Origin: Hyphomonadaceae bacterium
GTDB taxonomy: Bacteria; Pseudomonadota; Alphaproteobacteria; Caulobacterales; Aquidulcibacteraceae
Reading direction: 5' to 3'
NCBI GenBank assembly: GCA_016791445.1
Contig: JAEUMP010000016.1
Coordinates: forward strand, 186,001-250,000
DNA length: 64,000 nucleotides
Notes under the pieces: model-generated
What the model was told of the DNA's origin: nothing
What the model saw: only the letters and a program-made list of their open reading frames with translations
Databases searched by the model: none
Part shown: in pieces, positions 33,313 to 41,993 of the stretch
Position numbering within the stretch: the stretch's first letter is position 1
Layout: each line of letters starts with the position of its first letter
Translations under genes and position numbers: made by a program

Positions 33313-33767
33313 TCCGCACAACGATCACCACCGAGGCGTTTCGGCCAGAAGCAGAGCTGAATGCCTTCATGGAAAGCCGAGGCGACCACATCGGCGCGAT
33401 TGCGAGCTTCATCGGCTATTGCCGAACGTCGTCGGCGGCGGGCACTGTGAAGCACCTAGAACTCGATCACTATCCCGTCTTCACCGAACGCGAAGTCGCA
33501 CGTCTGGCAGACCAGATTGCCGAACGCCACAGCCTCGACGCGTTACTGGTGATCCATCGCGTCGGCCTCATCCCCGCCCGCGACCCCATCGTACTAGTGG
33601 CGGCGCAAAATCAGCATCGCGCGGAGGCCTTCGCCGCCGTTGCCGAAATGATGGACTATCTCAAAACCGACGCCCCCTTCTGGAAGCGCGAATCCGGCCC
33701 GGACGGAGCGCGTTGGATCGAACCCACCGCGGCCGACTACGCGCGCCGCGCGGAGCACGCCAAATGA
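33309..33767 (+). CDS. moaE: Molybdopterin synthase catalytic subunit
   Basis: MoaE works with MoaD to convert cyclic pyranopterin to molybdopterin. The protein has 152 residues from ATG 33309. Family motifs are IGAIASFIGYCRT, LELDHYPVFTEREVARL, LLVIHRVGLIPARDPIVLVAAQNQHRAEAF and the active-site region YLKTDAPFWKRE with its conserved lysines. It overlaps the TSUP gene and moaB by four bases each. Confidence 0.95.
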   Translation: MIRTTITTEAFRPEAELNAFMESRGDHIGAIASFIGYCRTSSAAGTVKHLELDHYPVFTEREVARLADQIAERHSLDALLVIHRVGLIPARDPIVLVAAQNQHRAEAFAAVAEMMDYLKTDAPFWKRESGPDGARWIEPTAADYARRAEHAK

Positions 33768-34312
33768 CCGATGCCTCCCAGCTCTGCCGCATCGACGAGT
33801 CGCTGCCATTTAAGCCGGTGCGGATCGCCATCCTGACTGTCTCCGATACGCGTGACGAAGAGAGCGACACGTCCGGGGCGCTTCTGGCCGATCGCGCCAC
33901 CCGCGACGGGCACCTCGTCGCGACGCGCGCGCTGGTGCGCGACGATACCGGCGCCATCCGTGCACGGGTCAATGACTGGATCGCTGATCCTAACATTGAT
34001 GTGGTCCTTACGACGGGCGGCACCGGGTTAACCGGCCGCGACGTGACGCCAGAAGCGCTCAAGCCGATCTTCGAAAAAGAGATCGAAGGCTTCGCCGTGG
34101 TCTGGCACATGCTGAGCTACCAGAGCGTTGGCCTCTCCACGCTGCAATCGCGCGCTTGCGCCGGCGTCGTGCGCGGCAAGTTCATCTTCGCCTTGCCCGG
34201 CTCGAATGGCGCGTGCAAGGATGGGTGGGACAAGATCATCCGCTGGCAGCTCGATAGCCGCCACACGCCGTGCAACCTGGTTGAAATCATGCCGCGACTG
34301 ACGGAGCGCTGA
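33764..34312 (+). CDS. moaB: Molybdopterin adenylyltransferase-like protein (MoaB type)
   Basis: The protein has 182 residues. It belongs to the MogA/MoaB family that adenylylates molybdopterin before metal insertion. The signature VLTTGGTGLTGRDVTPEA (83-98) is intact, and FALPGSNGACKDGWDKII follows. The N-terminal extension (residues 1-20) is normal for MoaB. No separate mogA is visible, so this protein may cover the adenylylation step. It overlaps moaE by four bases, and its TGA is directly followed by moaC's ATG. Confidence 0.93.
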   Translation: MTDASQLCRIDESLPFKPVRIAILTVSDTRDEESDTSGALLADRATRDGHLVATRALVRDDTGAIRARVNDWIADPNIDVVLTTGGTGLTGRDVTPEALKPIFEKEIEGFAVVWHMLSYQSVGLSTLQSRACAGVVRGKFIFALPGSNGACKDGWDKIIRWQLDSRHTPCNLVEIMPRLTER

Positions 34313-34798
34313 ATGAGCGACCGTCTCACCCATCTGGACGAGAGTGGCCGCGCCCGCATGGTGGATGTCGGCAGTAAAGACATCACACAGCGCGAGGCTG
34401 TCGCGACCGGCCGCATCCGAATGCGTCTGGAAACGTTGCAACGGGCGCAAAGCGGCGATCTGCCGAAGGGCGACGTCCGCGCCATCGCTGAGATTGCGGG
34501 CGTCATGGCCGGCAAGCGTACATCGGAACTCATTCCGCTCTGCCATCCACTATCGTTGAGCAGCCTAAAGATCGACGTGACGGCCGATGAAAAGCTGCCC
34601 GGTTTCGTCGTTACCGCCCGGGCGCGCGTGACTGGCCAAACCGGGGTCGAGATGGAAGCGCTGACTGCCGCGTCGGTGGCGTGCCTCACCCTCTACGACA
34701 TGCTCAAGGCGATCGATCGAAGCATGACGATCGAAGCCATCCAACTGCAGGAGAAGCACGGCGGCGCCAGCGGCTCCTACATCCGGAGCGAGGAATGA
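34313..34798 (+). CDS. moaC: Cyclic pyranopterin monophosphate synthase
   Basis: MoaC completes cyclic pyranopterin formation from the MoaA product. The protein has 161 residues. Family motifs are RMVDVGSKDITQREAVATGRI, PKGDVRAIAEIAGVMAGKRTSELIPLCHPLSL and TGVEMEALTAASVACLTLYDMLKAIDR, all intact including the catalytic lysine and histidine regions. Its stop overlaps the start of moeA. Confidence 0.96.
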   Translation: MSDRLTHLDESGRARMVDVGSKDITQREAVATGRIRMRLETLQRAQSGDLPKGDVRAIAEIAGVMAGKRTSELIPLCHPLSLSSLKIDVTADEKLPGFVVTARARVTGQTGVEMEALTAASVACLTLYDMLKAIDRSMTIEAIQLQEKHGGASGSYIRSEE

Positions 34799-35982
34799 TC
34801 AGCGTCGCCGAGGCTCGCTCTGTCATTCTGGAGAATGCGCCTGCGTGCGCGGCTGAGACACTCGATCTGCACGCAGCGCTTGGACGAACCCTGCGCGAAG
34901 ACATCGTTTCACACCGCGATCAACCGCCGTTTCGTGCGTCCGCCATGGATGGCTATGCTCTGCGCGCGGCAGATACGCCCGGCGTGTTGAGACTGATCGG
35001 TGAAGCGGGGGCCGGCCGCGCGTTAGGCCGCGCGCTGATGCCTGGCGAATGCGCCCGCATTTTCACCGGCGCTCCGCTTCCTGATGGCGCGGATGCGGTG
35101 CTTATCCAAGAAGACGCAGCGCGCGACGGCGAGCTTGTGACCTCGCCCGCAGTGAAAGCCAACCGCCATGTCCGATCGGCGGGCGTGGACTTCGCGCGGG
35201 GAGAACGATTGCTTGAAACTGGCCAGATTCTCAATGCCGCAAGCATTGCGCTTGCCGCGGCCGCCGGACGTGCGTCGGTTTCCGTTACACGCAAACCGCG
35301 CGTTACCGTTTTGAGTGGCGGCGATGAACTTGTCGGGCCGGAACAAGAGCCCGCCGCGGATCAAATCTACGATTCGATGAGCATAGGTATCGCCGCGCTC
35401 GCCGAACAATGGGGCGCTGCCGCCACGGCGATCGGCCCCCTACCCGACGATGCGAAAACGATCGCTGACGCGCTTCGCAACGCAGTCTCTCAAAGCGATC
35501 TGACCGTCATCGTTGGTGGAGCGTCGGTCGGCGACCATGACCATGCACGACCCGCGGTTCGCAGTCTCAGTGGCACATTGCTCTTCGAGAAGGTGGCGCT
35601 TCGGCCCGGGAAGCCGACGTGGTTTGCTCGCATCGGCGATCGGATCGTGCTTGGTTTGCCCGGCAATCCCGCTTCGGGCTTCGTATGCGCGCGCCTCTTC
35701 ATGCGCCCACTGCTGGACCTGATGTGCGGCCGTAATCCCGTGGGCTCAACTCGATTGAGCCAAGCGCGCCTCCGCTCAAACCTCGCCGAGAATGGATCTC
35801 GCGAGACCTATCTTCGCGCCGCCATCGAGACGGACGACACTGGTCAAGTCTGGGCCAATGCCGCGCAGCAACAAGACTCGTCTCTGCTCTCAGTTCTAAC
35901 GCACGCTCCGGCCCTCATTCTTCGCCCGCCGCATGCGCCTCCCGTGTCCACGGGCGCCGTAGTTGATGTGCTCAGCCTTTAG
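34795..35982 (+). CDS. moeA: Molybdopterin molybdenumtransferase
   Basis: MoeA inserts molybdate into adenylylated molybdopterin. The protein has 395 residues from ATG 34795, with GAGCGAGGA upstream. Motifs are PPFRASAMDGYALRA near residue 45, IFTGAPLPDGADAV, VLSGGDELV, IVGGASVGDHDH and VLGLPGNPASGFV, all normal. It is the last gene of the regulator/cofactor operon. With mobA, moaA-E and moaB, the pathway from GTP to bis-MGD is nearly complete here. Confidence 0.95.
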   Translation: MISVAEARSVILENAPACAAETLDLHAALGRTLREDIVSHRDQPPFRASAMDGYALRAADTPGVLRLIGEAGAGRALGRALMPGECARIFTGAPLPDGADAVLIQEDAARDGELVTSPAVKANRHVRSAGVDFARGERLLETGQILNAASIALAAAAGRASVSVTRKPRVTVLSGGDELVGPEQEPAADQIYDSMSIGIAALAEQWGAAATAIGPLPDDAKTIADALRNAVSQSDLTVIVGGASVGDHDHARPAVRSLSGTLLFEKVALRPGKPTWFARIGDRIVLGLPGNPASGFVCARLFMRPLLDLMCGRNPVGSTRLSQARLRSNLAENGSRETYLRAAIETDDTGQVWANAAQQQDSSLLSVLTHAPALILRPPHAPPVSTGAVVDVLSL

Positions 35983-36010
35983 CAACTGTGCGCTTGGGCC
36001 GCATCGTCAT

Positions 36011-36024
36011 TTGACTCATATCAA
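36011..36024 (+). promoter_or_regulatory. FNR-type box upstream of hemN
   Basis: TTGAC-TCAT-ATCAA differs from the consensus by one base. Its centre is only about 40 bases before the hemN start, which would put an activated transcript start at or next to the ATG (leaderless), unless spacing or mode of action differs. Confidence 0.6.
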
Positions 36025-36057
36025 ACGCCGTTGCGGAGCGCAGGGCAATTCTGAGCC

Positions 36058-37386
36058 ATGGATCCGCAACTCCTCCCCTTCGCGGAACGTCAGGCGCCGC
36101 GATACACTTCCTATCCGAGCGCCAACCATTTCGACGCGTCGGTAAACGCTGAGACCTATGGAAGCTGGCTGCGCGCCCTCAGTCCCGACACCAGCCTCTC
36201 GCTTTATCTCCATGTCCCGTATTGCAGAGAGCTTTGCTGGTATTGCGGTTGCAATACCTACCTGACACGCGGCGGCGACATCGGTGACTTTGTCACAGCG
36301 CTGATGATGGAGGTTGATCTCGTCGCGTCGAAACTTGGCTCACATCGCGTCGGTGAAATTCACTGGGGCGGCGGCACACCCAATGTCCTCTCTCCCGAAC
36401 AGTTCAGCCGCCTCGTACGCCAAATCCACTTCTGGTTCGACGTCGCGTCCGATGTCGCGCACGCTGTTGAGCTTGATCCACGCTATGTGACGCGCGAACT
36501 CGCGGAGGAATACGTCGCGGCGGGCGTTGGACGAGCATCATTGGGCGTGCAGGATCTCAATCCGCATGTGCAGAAGGCGATCGGACGCGTGCAGCCGATC
36601 GAACAGGTGCGCCAAGCAGTCGAGACGCTTCGCGGAGCTGGTTTGACGCAACTGAGCTTCGACCTGATGTACGGCTTATCAGGGCAAACTGCGGACGATC
36701 TGGCGCGAACGATCCGCCTCGCAGCTGATCTCCAGCCAAACCGCATCGCTCTTTTCGGATACGCCCACGTTCCGTGGTTCAAGCGGCGGCAAAGACTCAT
36801 CAATGCTGAGGACTTGCCCGGCGCCAGCGAGCGTTTTGACCAAGCCGAACTCGCACGCAGCATGCTGAACGACTTAGGCTATGAGAGCGTGGGCTTGGAT
36901 CATTTCGCGCGGCCAGATGATCCGCTCGCGATCTCGGCGCGAAACGCTACGCTGAAACGAAACTTCCAGGGCTATGTCGCCCAAGAGAGCGCCGCCCTGA
37001 TTGGATTGGGCCCATCCGCGATCTCCCATCTTCCCGGCGGTTACGTTCAGAATATCACCACTGTCACCGCCTGGCGTCATGCGGTTGAAGCCGACACGCT
37101 ACCCATCGCGCGCGGCCACGCTGAAACAGCAGAGGACCTCCGACGCAACGCGATCATCCAATCGATCATGTGCACCCATCAAGTCGACCTTGGACCATGG
37201 GGCGGCTGGGACATGTTTCCTGACGCATACGCGGACCTGAGAGCGCTCTCGGAAGCCGGGCTAGTGATGATCGAGAACGACGAACTTCGCATTCCAGACT
37301 CGGCACGACAATTCTCGCGCCTGGTAGCGGCAGCATTTGATGCATACGCCCAGCCTTCCCAACCGGCGCATTCGCGCGCCATCTGA
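36058..37386 (+). CDS. hemN: Oxygen-independent coproporphyrinogen III oxidase
   Basis: HemN is a radical SAM enzyme that makes protoporphyrinogen IX without oxygen, needed for heme during anaerobic growth, including the hemes of NarI. The protein has 442 residues, close to the family's 450-460. The cluster motif is C56-x3-C60-x2-C63 followed by G-C65 (PYCRELCWYCGC). RYTSYPSANHF, IHWGGGTPN and the LGVQDLNPHVQKAIGR motif are all typical. An FNR-type box precedes it. It is followed by nnrS after 11 bases. Confidence 0.95.
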   Translation: MDPQLLPFAERQAPRYTSYPSANHFDASVNAETYGSWLRALSPDTSLSLYLHVPYCRELCWYCGCNTYLTRGGDIGDFVTALMMEVDLVASKLGSHRVGEIHWGGGTPNVLSPEQFSRLVRQIHFWFDVASDVAHAVELDPRYVTRELAEEYVAAGVGRASLGVQDLNPHVQKAIGRVQPIEQVRQAVETLRGAGLTQLSFDLMYGLSGQTADDLARTIRLAADLQPNRIALFGYAHVPWFKRRQRLINAEDLPGASERFDQAELARSMLNDLGYESVGLDHFARPDDPLAISARNATLKRNFQGYVAQESAALIGLGPSAISHLPGGYVQNITTVTAWRHAVEADTLPIARGHAETAEDLRRNAIIQSIMCTHQVDLGPWGGWDMFPDAYADLRALSEAGLVMIENDELRIPDSARQFSRLVAAAFDAYAQPSQPAHSRAI

Positions 37387-37397
37387 GACCTCGCCTC

Positions 37398-38582
37398 ATG
37401 ACGGCTACGACAGCTGAACGTTATCGAACCTATCGTGGCCCTCCGCTCTTCAGCATGGGCTTTCGGCCGTTCTTCTTGTTGGCGGCTTTATGGTCGGCCT
37501 TCGCCGTGCCGGTATGGGCCGCTAGCTTCGCGGGCTGGCTGCCGCCGGAGCATTTCAACCGCGACTGGCACGCGCATGAAATGCTGTTCGGCTATCTGAG
37601 CGGCGTCATCGCCGGCTTCCTCTTGACCGCAGTGCCGAACTGGACAGGCCGGCTTCCGGTGACGGGTGCGCCACTCATGGGGCTTGTCTTTCTGTGGTGT
37701 GCTGGACGCGCGGCGATGCTTCTTCCCTCCTTTACCGGCGCGCCTTTCATTGACAGCGCGTTCCTCTTTGTTTTCGCCGCAGTGGTCGGGCGTGAGATTA
37801 TCGCAGGCCGGAATGTCCGGAACCTGCCTGTACTCGCGCTGCTGACTATTCTCGGCAGCGCGAACGTAGTTTCTCATCTGCGCGGCTTGGATCCCGACCT
37901 CGCATTGCTGGGCGAACGCATCGGCGTTGCCGTTGTCGCGACACTTGTGGCGTTAATCGGCGGGCGCATCGTCCCCAGCTTCACGCGAAACTGGATGGCC
38001 AAGCGGCGGATGACGCCAGAGCCTGCATCCCCAAGCCGTTTCGACGCAGTCACGTTGGCAGTGGGCGCGATTGGGCTCGTCATGTGGGCGGCTTCACCCA
38101 CGCTTTACGCTGCAGGGCTCGCGCTTACACTCGCTGGCGCACTCCATTTTGCACGGCTCGCTCGTTGGCAGGGCTGGCAAACCACAGACGAACCTTTGGT
38201 TCTTGTGCTTCATCTTGGATATTTCTGGCTAGCGCTCGGACTGTCGCTGCAAGGCCTCGCGATCCTCGCCCCTTCTGTAGTGCCGGCCGCGTCCGGCCTT
38301 CATGCGCTTACCGCTGGCGCCTTCGGCGTTATGACGCTTGCCGTGATGACGCGGGCGAGCCTCGGTCACACCGGGCAACCACTCGCGGCGACGCCGCGCA
38401 TCAACGCCATATACGTGCTGGTCAATCTTGGCGCGCTCGTCCGCATCACAGCGCCATTCTTCCCCGAGCACTACGCCGCGCTCTTGGCGCTATCAGCCGT
38501 GCTCTGGAGCGGTGCGTTTGCCTGGTTCGTCATTGTCTATGCGCCACTGCTGCTGCGATCTCGCCAAGCGAGTGCAGCATGA
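37398..38582 (+). CDS. nnrS: NnrS family heme-copper membrane protein
   Basis: The protein has 394 residues and about 12 membrane helices. The family start is clear: PPLFSMGFRPFFLLAALWSAFAVPVW, followed by DWHAHEMLFGYLSGVIAGFLLTAVPNWTGR with its conserved histidines. NnrS protects denitrifying bacteria from nitrosative stress during nitrate and nitrite reduction, probably by preserving iron availability. It lies 11 bases after hemN and so is likely co-transcribed from the same FNR-type promoter. Confidence 0.93.
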   Translation: MTATTAERYRTYRGPPLFSMGFRPFFLLAALWSAFAVPVWAASFAGWLPPEHFNRDWHAHEMLFGYLSGVIAGFLLTAVPNWTGRLPVTGAPLMGLVFLWCAGRAAMLLPSFTGAPFIDSAFLFVFAAVVGREIIAGRNVRNLPVLALLTILGSANVVSHLRGLDPDLALLGERIGVAVVATLVALIGGRIVPSFTRNWMAKRRMTPEPASPSRFDAVTLAVGAIGLVMWAASPTLYAAGLALTLAGALHFARLARWQGWQTTDEPLVLVLHLGYFWLALGLSLQGLAILAPSVVPAASGLHALTAGAFGVMTLAVMTRASLGHTGQPLAATPRINAIYVLVNLGALVRITAPFFPEHYAALLALSAVLWSGAFAWFVIVYAPLLLRSRQASAA

Positions 38583-38664
38583 GGTCGACCCGAGTCCTGA
38601 GCGCGCGGCACGGCCGCGCCTGCTTCGCCACCAGCTCGCCTGCGTCATCCCACCGCGACCTCGC

Positions 38665-38678
38665 TTGACCATCATCAA
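38665..38678 (+). promoter_or_regulatory. FNR-type box upstream of the AhpD-like gene
   Basis: TTGAC-CATC-ATCAA differs by one base from the consensus and equals the hemN box in its left half. It is 160 bases upstream of the ATG at 38838, inside a 255-bp gap with no gene. Confidence 0.5.
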
Positions 38679-38837
38679 ATGCAATCAGCGGATGGCGTGC
38701 TTTGCTTTCTGTACAGCGCTGAGGCGCTGTGGGCCGGCCGCCAGCACCCGTTGGGCGCGGAACGCTAGGCCGGGCAGGCCGCTCCGTCAGTTACGGCGCG
38801 GCCTGCTTGCGTCTTTGACCTTTGCTGAAAGCGATTC

Positions 38838-39185
38838 ATGACCAACGACTATCGGGCACGCATTGCGGAAATTGACGAATATGCCGTCGAGTTGCGCGCG
38901 CTAATTCCGGACTCACTCGCCGCGTTCGGCGCGCTGTCTAAGGCAGCTCAATCAGCTGGCGCTCTCGACAAGAAAACAAAGGAATTGCTCGCTCTTGCCA
39001 TTGGCGTCGCCATCCGTTGCGACGGATGCATCGGCTATCATGCGCGAGGCGCACAACGTACGGGGGCTAGCCGTCAGGAGGTCGCCGAAGCATTGGCGGT
39101 GGCTATCCAAATGGGCGGCGGCCCAAGCGTGAACTACGCCGCCGACGCGCTGCGCGCCTTTGATCAGTTTCAACCGCGTGCCTAG
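38838..39185 (+). CDS. Carboxymuconolactone decarboxylase/AhpD-like protein
   Basis: The protein has 115 residues. It has the AhpD core: KTKELLALAIGVAIRCDGCIGYHARGA with redox C61-x2-C64 and H68, and a preceding glutamate E49 for proton relay. Members act as alkylhydroperoxide reductase partners or related thiol redox enzymes. The preceding FNR-type box and the neighbouring nnrS suggest a function under nitrate-respiring conditions, perhaps against peroxynitrite or peroxides. No substrate can be named. Confidence 0.88.
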   Translation: MTNDYRARIAEIDEYAVELRALIPDSLAAFGALSKAAQSAGALDKKTKELLALAIGVAIRCDGCIGYHARGAQRTGASRQEVAEALAVAIQMGGGPSVNYAADALRAFDQFQPRA

Positions 39186-39627
39186 ATTGCGTGAACGAGC
39201 GCACCGCCCAAGCCGGTTATCGAGGCCACACCGCAAGATTCTCAAGGCCACATGCCAGACGTACCGCAGGAAGCCGAAGCGCAAGTTTCGCGCTGAAAAC
39301 CAGCGAAAAGCATGATGCTAAAGTCGCACCGCCCGAGCGACAAAAAAGGGCCAATCAGCGCCGCCTCGCCAAATCCTCACGAACGTCCGCTTTGGCGTGC
39401 TCCAACGCCATCGGCGACTTCTCTTTCTGCCCCGACGCGGACATCACTACGACCGCAGCTTGGAGCACAATCGCGCGCAGCGAAATTCCCGCGAACCTGC
39501 CAAGCTAGTTATCCACAGAAATGGCCGCCTCAGCGAACCGCGTTGGCGCGTGGTAGCAAAGTGGTAGCACGCTTGTGGAAGACGGCCCGCTCAGACCGTT
39601 TGCTACCACAAAAAACTCAATGAAAAC
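39186..39627. other. Intergenic region next to the tRNA 3' end, no integrase seen
   Basis: These 442 bases hold no credible gene; open frames are Arg/Ser-rich and lack starts or motifs. The part nearest the tRNA carries three copies of TGGTAGCA-type repeats (separate entry). An integrase gene would be expected here if an island was inserted at the tRNA, but none is visible on either strand. Confidence 0.6.
39551..39608. repeat. TGGTAGCA direct and inverted repeats beside the tRNA 3' end, possible attachment region
   Basis: TGGTAGCA occurs at 39551-39558 and 39562-39569 (period 11) and again inverted at 39599-39608 as TTTGCTACCA, the exact reverse complement of TGGTAGCAAA at 39551-39560. They end 20 bases before the tRNA CCA end. 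Direct and inverted short repeats next to a tRNA 3' end resemble integrase arm or core sites. Confidence 0.45.
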
Positions 39628-39702
39628 TGGAGCGGGCGATGAGATTCGAACTCACGACCCCAACCTTGGCAAGGTTGTGCTCTACCCCTGAGCTACGCCC
39701 GC
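39628..39702 (-). tRNA. tRNA-Gly (anticodon GCC)
   Basis: The 75-base gene folds into a standard cloverleaf. The acceptor stem pairs GCGGGCG with CGCCCGC, the anticodon arm is CAACC-TTGCCAA-GGTTG, giving anticodon GCC, and the T arm is GTGAG-TTCGAAT-CTCAT. CCA is encoded. Its 3' end faces the accessory half of the window. Confidence 0.95.
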
Positions 39703-40011
39703 ATCCGTGGGTACGCGACGGGATGCCCCGCGCGAGAGGGCGGCGGTATGGCAGAGGCGGCGCGCGAGCGCAAGCGGGATGCCGACGGGAGAGCCGAATA
39801 GGGGGAAACTCGAAGGCTTTTCCCCTCGCCGCAGGGACCGCCGGCGCATCGCCGGCAACGCGTCTCCCCTTGGCGCTCAAGGAGGCCGGCGAGGGCGCCG
39901 GCGGTCCGCTGCAGAAAAATCGCCTCCGCAATCCGACCGGGTCGAAACCTGAGTCACGCTGCTCCCACGTCGCGTCCGGATGGTCCGGGCGCCACGGAGA
40001 GGAGCACCGCC
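39703..40011. other. Intergenic region with a large GC-rich inverted repeat
   Basis: No gene is visible in these 309 bases. The main structure is the inverted repeat at 39835-39907. The stretch ends with a good Shine-Dalgarno (GGAGAGGAG) for the gene at 40012. Confidence 0.5.
39835..39907. repeat. 13-bp perfect inverted repeat enclosing GCCGGC words (REP-like)
   Basis: GGACCGCCGGCGC at 39835-39847 is mirrored by GCGCCGGCGGTCC at 39895-39907. The 47-base middle contains another GCCGGC pair. This is REP/BIME-like intergenic structure; without other copies in the window it could also be a one-off hairpin. Confidence 0.55.
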
Positions 40012-40506
40012 ATGCAGTTCGTGAGAACGCCGGATTTCACCGCGCAAGTCGCCGAAGCGCTGGCGGCGCTTCGACTCTGGGTGCTGCAGATCCTAGCGTG
40101 GGTCGCGGAGTACGCGCCGCTGCCCCGTGACGCGCGTCTCTGGATGCAATGCCAGCTGCGCCGCGTGCGCAGCGACATCCGCCTCCTGATCGCCGCCGCG
40201 GTGATTTCCCGGATGCGCAAGGTGAAGCGGCGGCGCGTCCAGATGCACAAGCGCAGATTGCCCCGCGGCTACCGCTGGGCCGCACGACGCTCGCCCGCCA
40301 TCGGCTGCATCACCCGCGGCATTCGTCTGCGCACGCTCGCCGACATGCGCCGCGCGCTGGATGATTTCGATGCCGTCGTTGACCGCGCCCTCGCCAACCT
40401 GCCGCGCTTGCGGCGCAGCGGCGTGCTCGTCATGACGCATGCGCAGAAGCCAGCGCCGATCGCGTTCTTCATCGCGTCCGAAACTGAAGCCGCAGACACG
40501 TCATAG
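40012..40506 (+). CDS. Hypothetical protein
   Basis: The protein has 164 residues from ATG 40012 with GGAGAGGAG upstream. It is basic. An N-terminal helix contains a hydrophobic stretch ([17 protein letters not shown]), followed by an Arg/Lys-rich middle ([23 protein letters not shown]) and a helical C-terminus ([20 protein letters not shown]). I know no family with this pattern. Confidence 0.55.
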   Translation: MQFVRTPDFTAQVAEALAALRLWVLQILAWVAEYAPLPRDARLWMQCQLRRVRSDIRLLIAAAVISRMRKVKRRRVQMHKRRLPRGYRWAARRSPAIGCITRGIRLRTLADMRRALDDFDAVVDRALANLPRLRRSGVLVMTHAQKPAPIAFFIASETEAADTS

Positions 40507-40634
40507 GTTCGGAGCGCGGACGACCTCGTCCGCGTACCACTTTCGACAATCGGCATGGGCGGGGTCGCCCATGCGCCACCTGCAACGCGAGATTCTTCGG
40601 AGTCTGGCGGCGCGACCGCTTGCGCAGCGGGCGC

Positions 40635-41402
40635 CTACTCCCCCGGTTCGGCCTTGCGCGGTTGTTTCAGGCGACGCCGGTTCACATGCGCGTGGCCTTC
40701 GGGGCGGGCGTCGCCGGTGACGACTTCGCCCTTGAAATAGTGGCGCTGCCAGCCCTGCTGGATCGTCTCCGCATCGTTCTTCGCCAGTCTGTCGAGAAAC
40801 TGCGTGCGGCTCTCGCCCCAGGCCAGATACTGGCGATGCAGTTCGGGCTCGTCGGCGAGTTTCTTGATCACCGGCTGCACGTCTTCATAGGCGTTGTGCG
40901 GCACCGGCATCACGAACGCGATCGGATCGCCCTTCTTGAAGGACACATAGCCCGGTCGCGTGAAGTGCCAGTTCATCGTGAAAGGAAATGGGAGCCAGTC
41001 GGTCTCGACGATTCCCGACAGCGGCTGGATGCCGTCCTTCACATGGTTCGGCGAACCGCCGACCCACATGTCCCAGCCCGGCTCCGTGCGGAACAGATAG
41101 CCCGTGTGGAACGTCAGGATCCCGCGCGTGAAATGCGAGACGACGAGACGGGAGAGAAGCTCCTGCGACGTGCCGTCGTCGGACCGGATCTGGATGTCGT
41201 CGATGCCGGCCCCGCCCGTCCACCAGGTGGTGAAGCTGAACGGCGAGAGGATGTCCCAGCCGGTGGTGTTGGCGATCACCATGGGCAGGCAGCGATAGGG
41301 ATGGCGATCGCCGAAATTGTCCATCCACGGGCGATCCGTGGAACCGGGGACGAGGGGCGGCAGATGTTCGTCGCCCTCGGTCGTGTAGCACATGAGTTTC
41401 AT
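40635..41402 (-). CDS. DUF6065 family protein
   Basis: The protein has 255 residues from ATG 41402. It fits the DUF6065 family as I remember it: [73 protein letters not shown]. The function of the family is unknown. The conserved histidine/aspartate-containing segments suggest a cupin-like or enzyme fold, but this is not established. It is divergent from the prolyl-tRNA deacylase gene with 24 bases between the start codons. Confidence 0.75.
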   Translation of the reverse strand: MKLMCYTTEGDEHLPPLVPGSTDRPWMDNFGDRHPYRCLPMVIANTTGWDILSPFSFTTWWTGGAGIDDIQIRSDDGTSQELLSRLVVSHFTRGILTFHTGYLFRTEPGWDMWVGGSPNHVKDGIQPLSGIVETDWLPFPFTMNWHFTRPGYVSFKKGDPIAFVMPVPHNAYEDVQPVIKKLADEPELHRQYLAWGESRTQFLDRLAKNDAETIQQGWQRHYFKGEVVTGDARPEGHAHVNRRRLKQPRKAEPGE

Positions 41403-41426
41403 CGCCGGCTGGTGTATCGCTCGCCC

Positions 41427-41948
41427 ATGACCGCGTCCACGCGACAAGACCTCCTCGCCTTCCTCGACCGGCTGGGCGTCGCCCACCGCACCCATGATCA
41501 CGCGCCCGTCTTCACCGTCGCCGAGAGCGGGGCCATCAAGCTCGACATGCCCGGCGGGCATACCAAGAACCTGTTCCTGAAGGACAAGGCGGGCCGCCTC
41601 TTCCTCCTCTGCGCGCTCGCGGAGACGAAGATCAATCTGAACGCGCTGGCGAAGCTCCTGAAGGCGGGGCGGTTCAGCTTCGGATCGCCGGAGCTGCTGC
41701 TGGAAGCTCTTGGCGTGACGCCGGGGTCAGTGACGGTCTTCGCGCTGATCAATGACCGCCTCGGCCGCGTCGCCCTGCTGCTCGACGAGGCGCTCCTGCA
41801 CATCGATCCGGTGAACTTCCACCCGCTGTCGAACGACGCCACGACGGCCGTCTCGCCCGCCGGGCTCATGACCTTTCTGGAAGCCACCGGCCACGCCCCG
41901 CTACGCATCGCCTTCGACGCCGCAGGCGCCCCCGCCGCCGTTGAATAG
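41427..41948 (+). CDS. Prolyl-tRNA deacylase (YbaK/ProX family)
   Basis: The protein has 173 residues and removes wrongly attached alanine or cysteine from tRNA-Pro in trans. The YbaK/ProX pattern is visible: [61 protein letters not shown] and [21 protein letters not shown]. The start ATG 41427 follows the divergent DUF6065 start; the long open frame upstream is its shadow. Confidence 0.9.
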   Translation: MTASTRQDLLAFLDRLGVAHRTHDHAPVFTVAESGAIKLDMPGGHTKNLFLKDKAGRLFLLCALAETKINLNALAKLLKAGRFSFGSPELLLEALGVTPGSVTVFALINDRLGRVALLLDEALLHIDPVNFHPLSNDATTAVSPAGLMTFLEATGHAPLRIAFDAAGAPAAVE

Positions 41949-41993
41949 ACCCCGCCCCCGGCCCATGTTGCCGGTGAAGCATTCGAGGACCAG

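Noticed and set aside
39186..39627. Integrase gene or integrase remnant beside the tRNA
   Set aside because: No tyrosine recombinase motif (R...H-x-x-R...Y) is visible in either strand; only short repeats are present.
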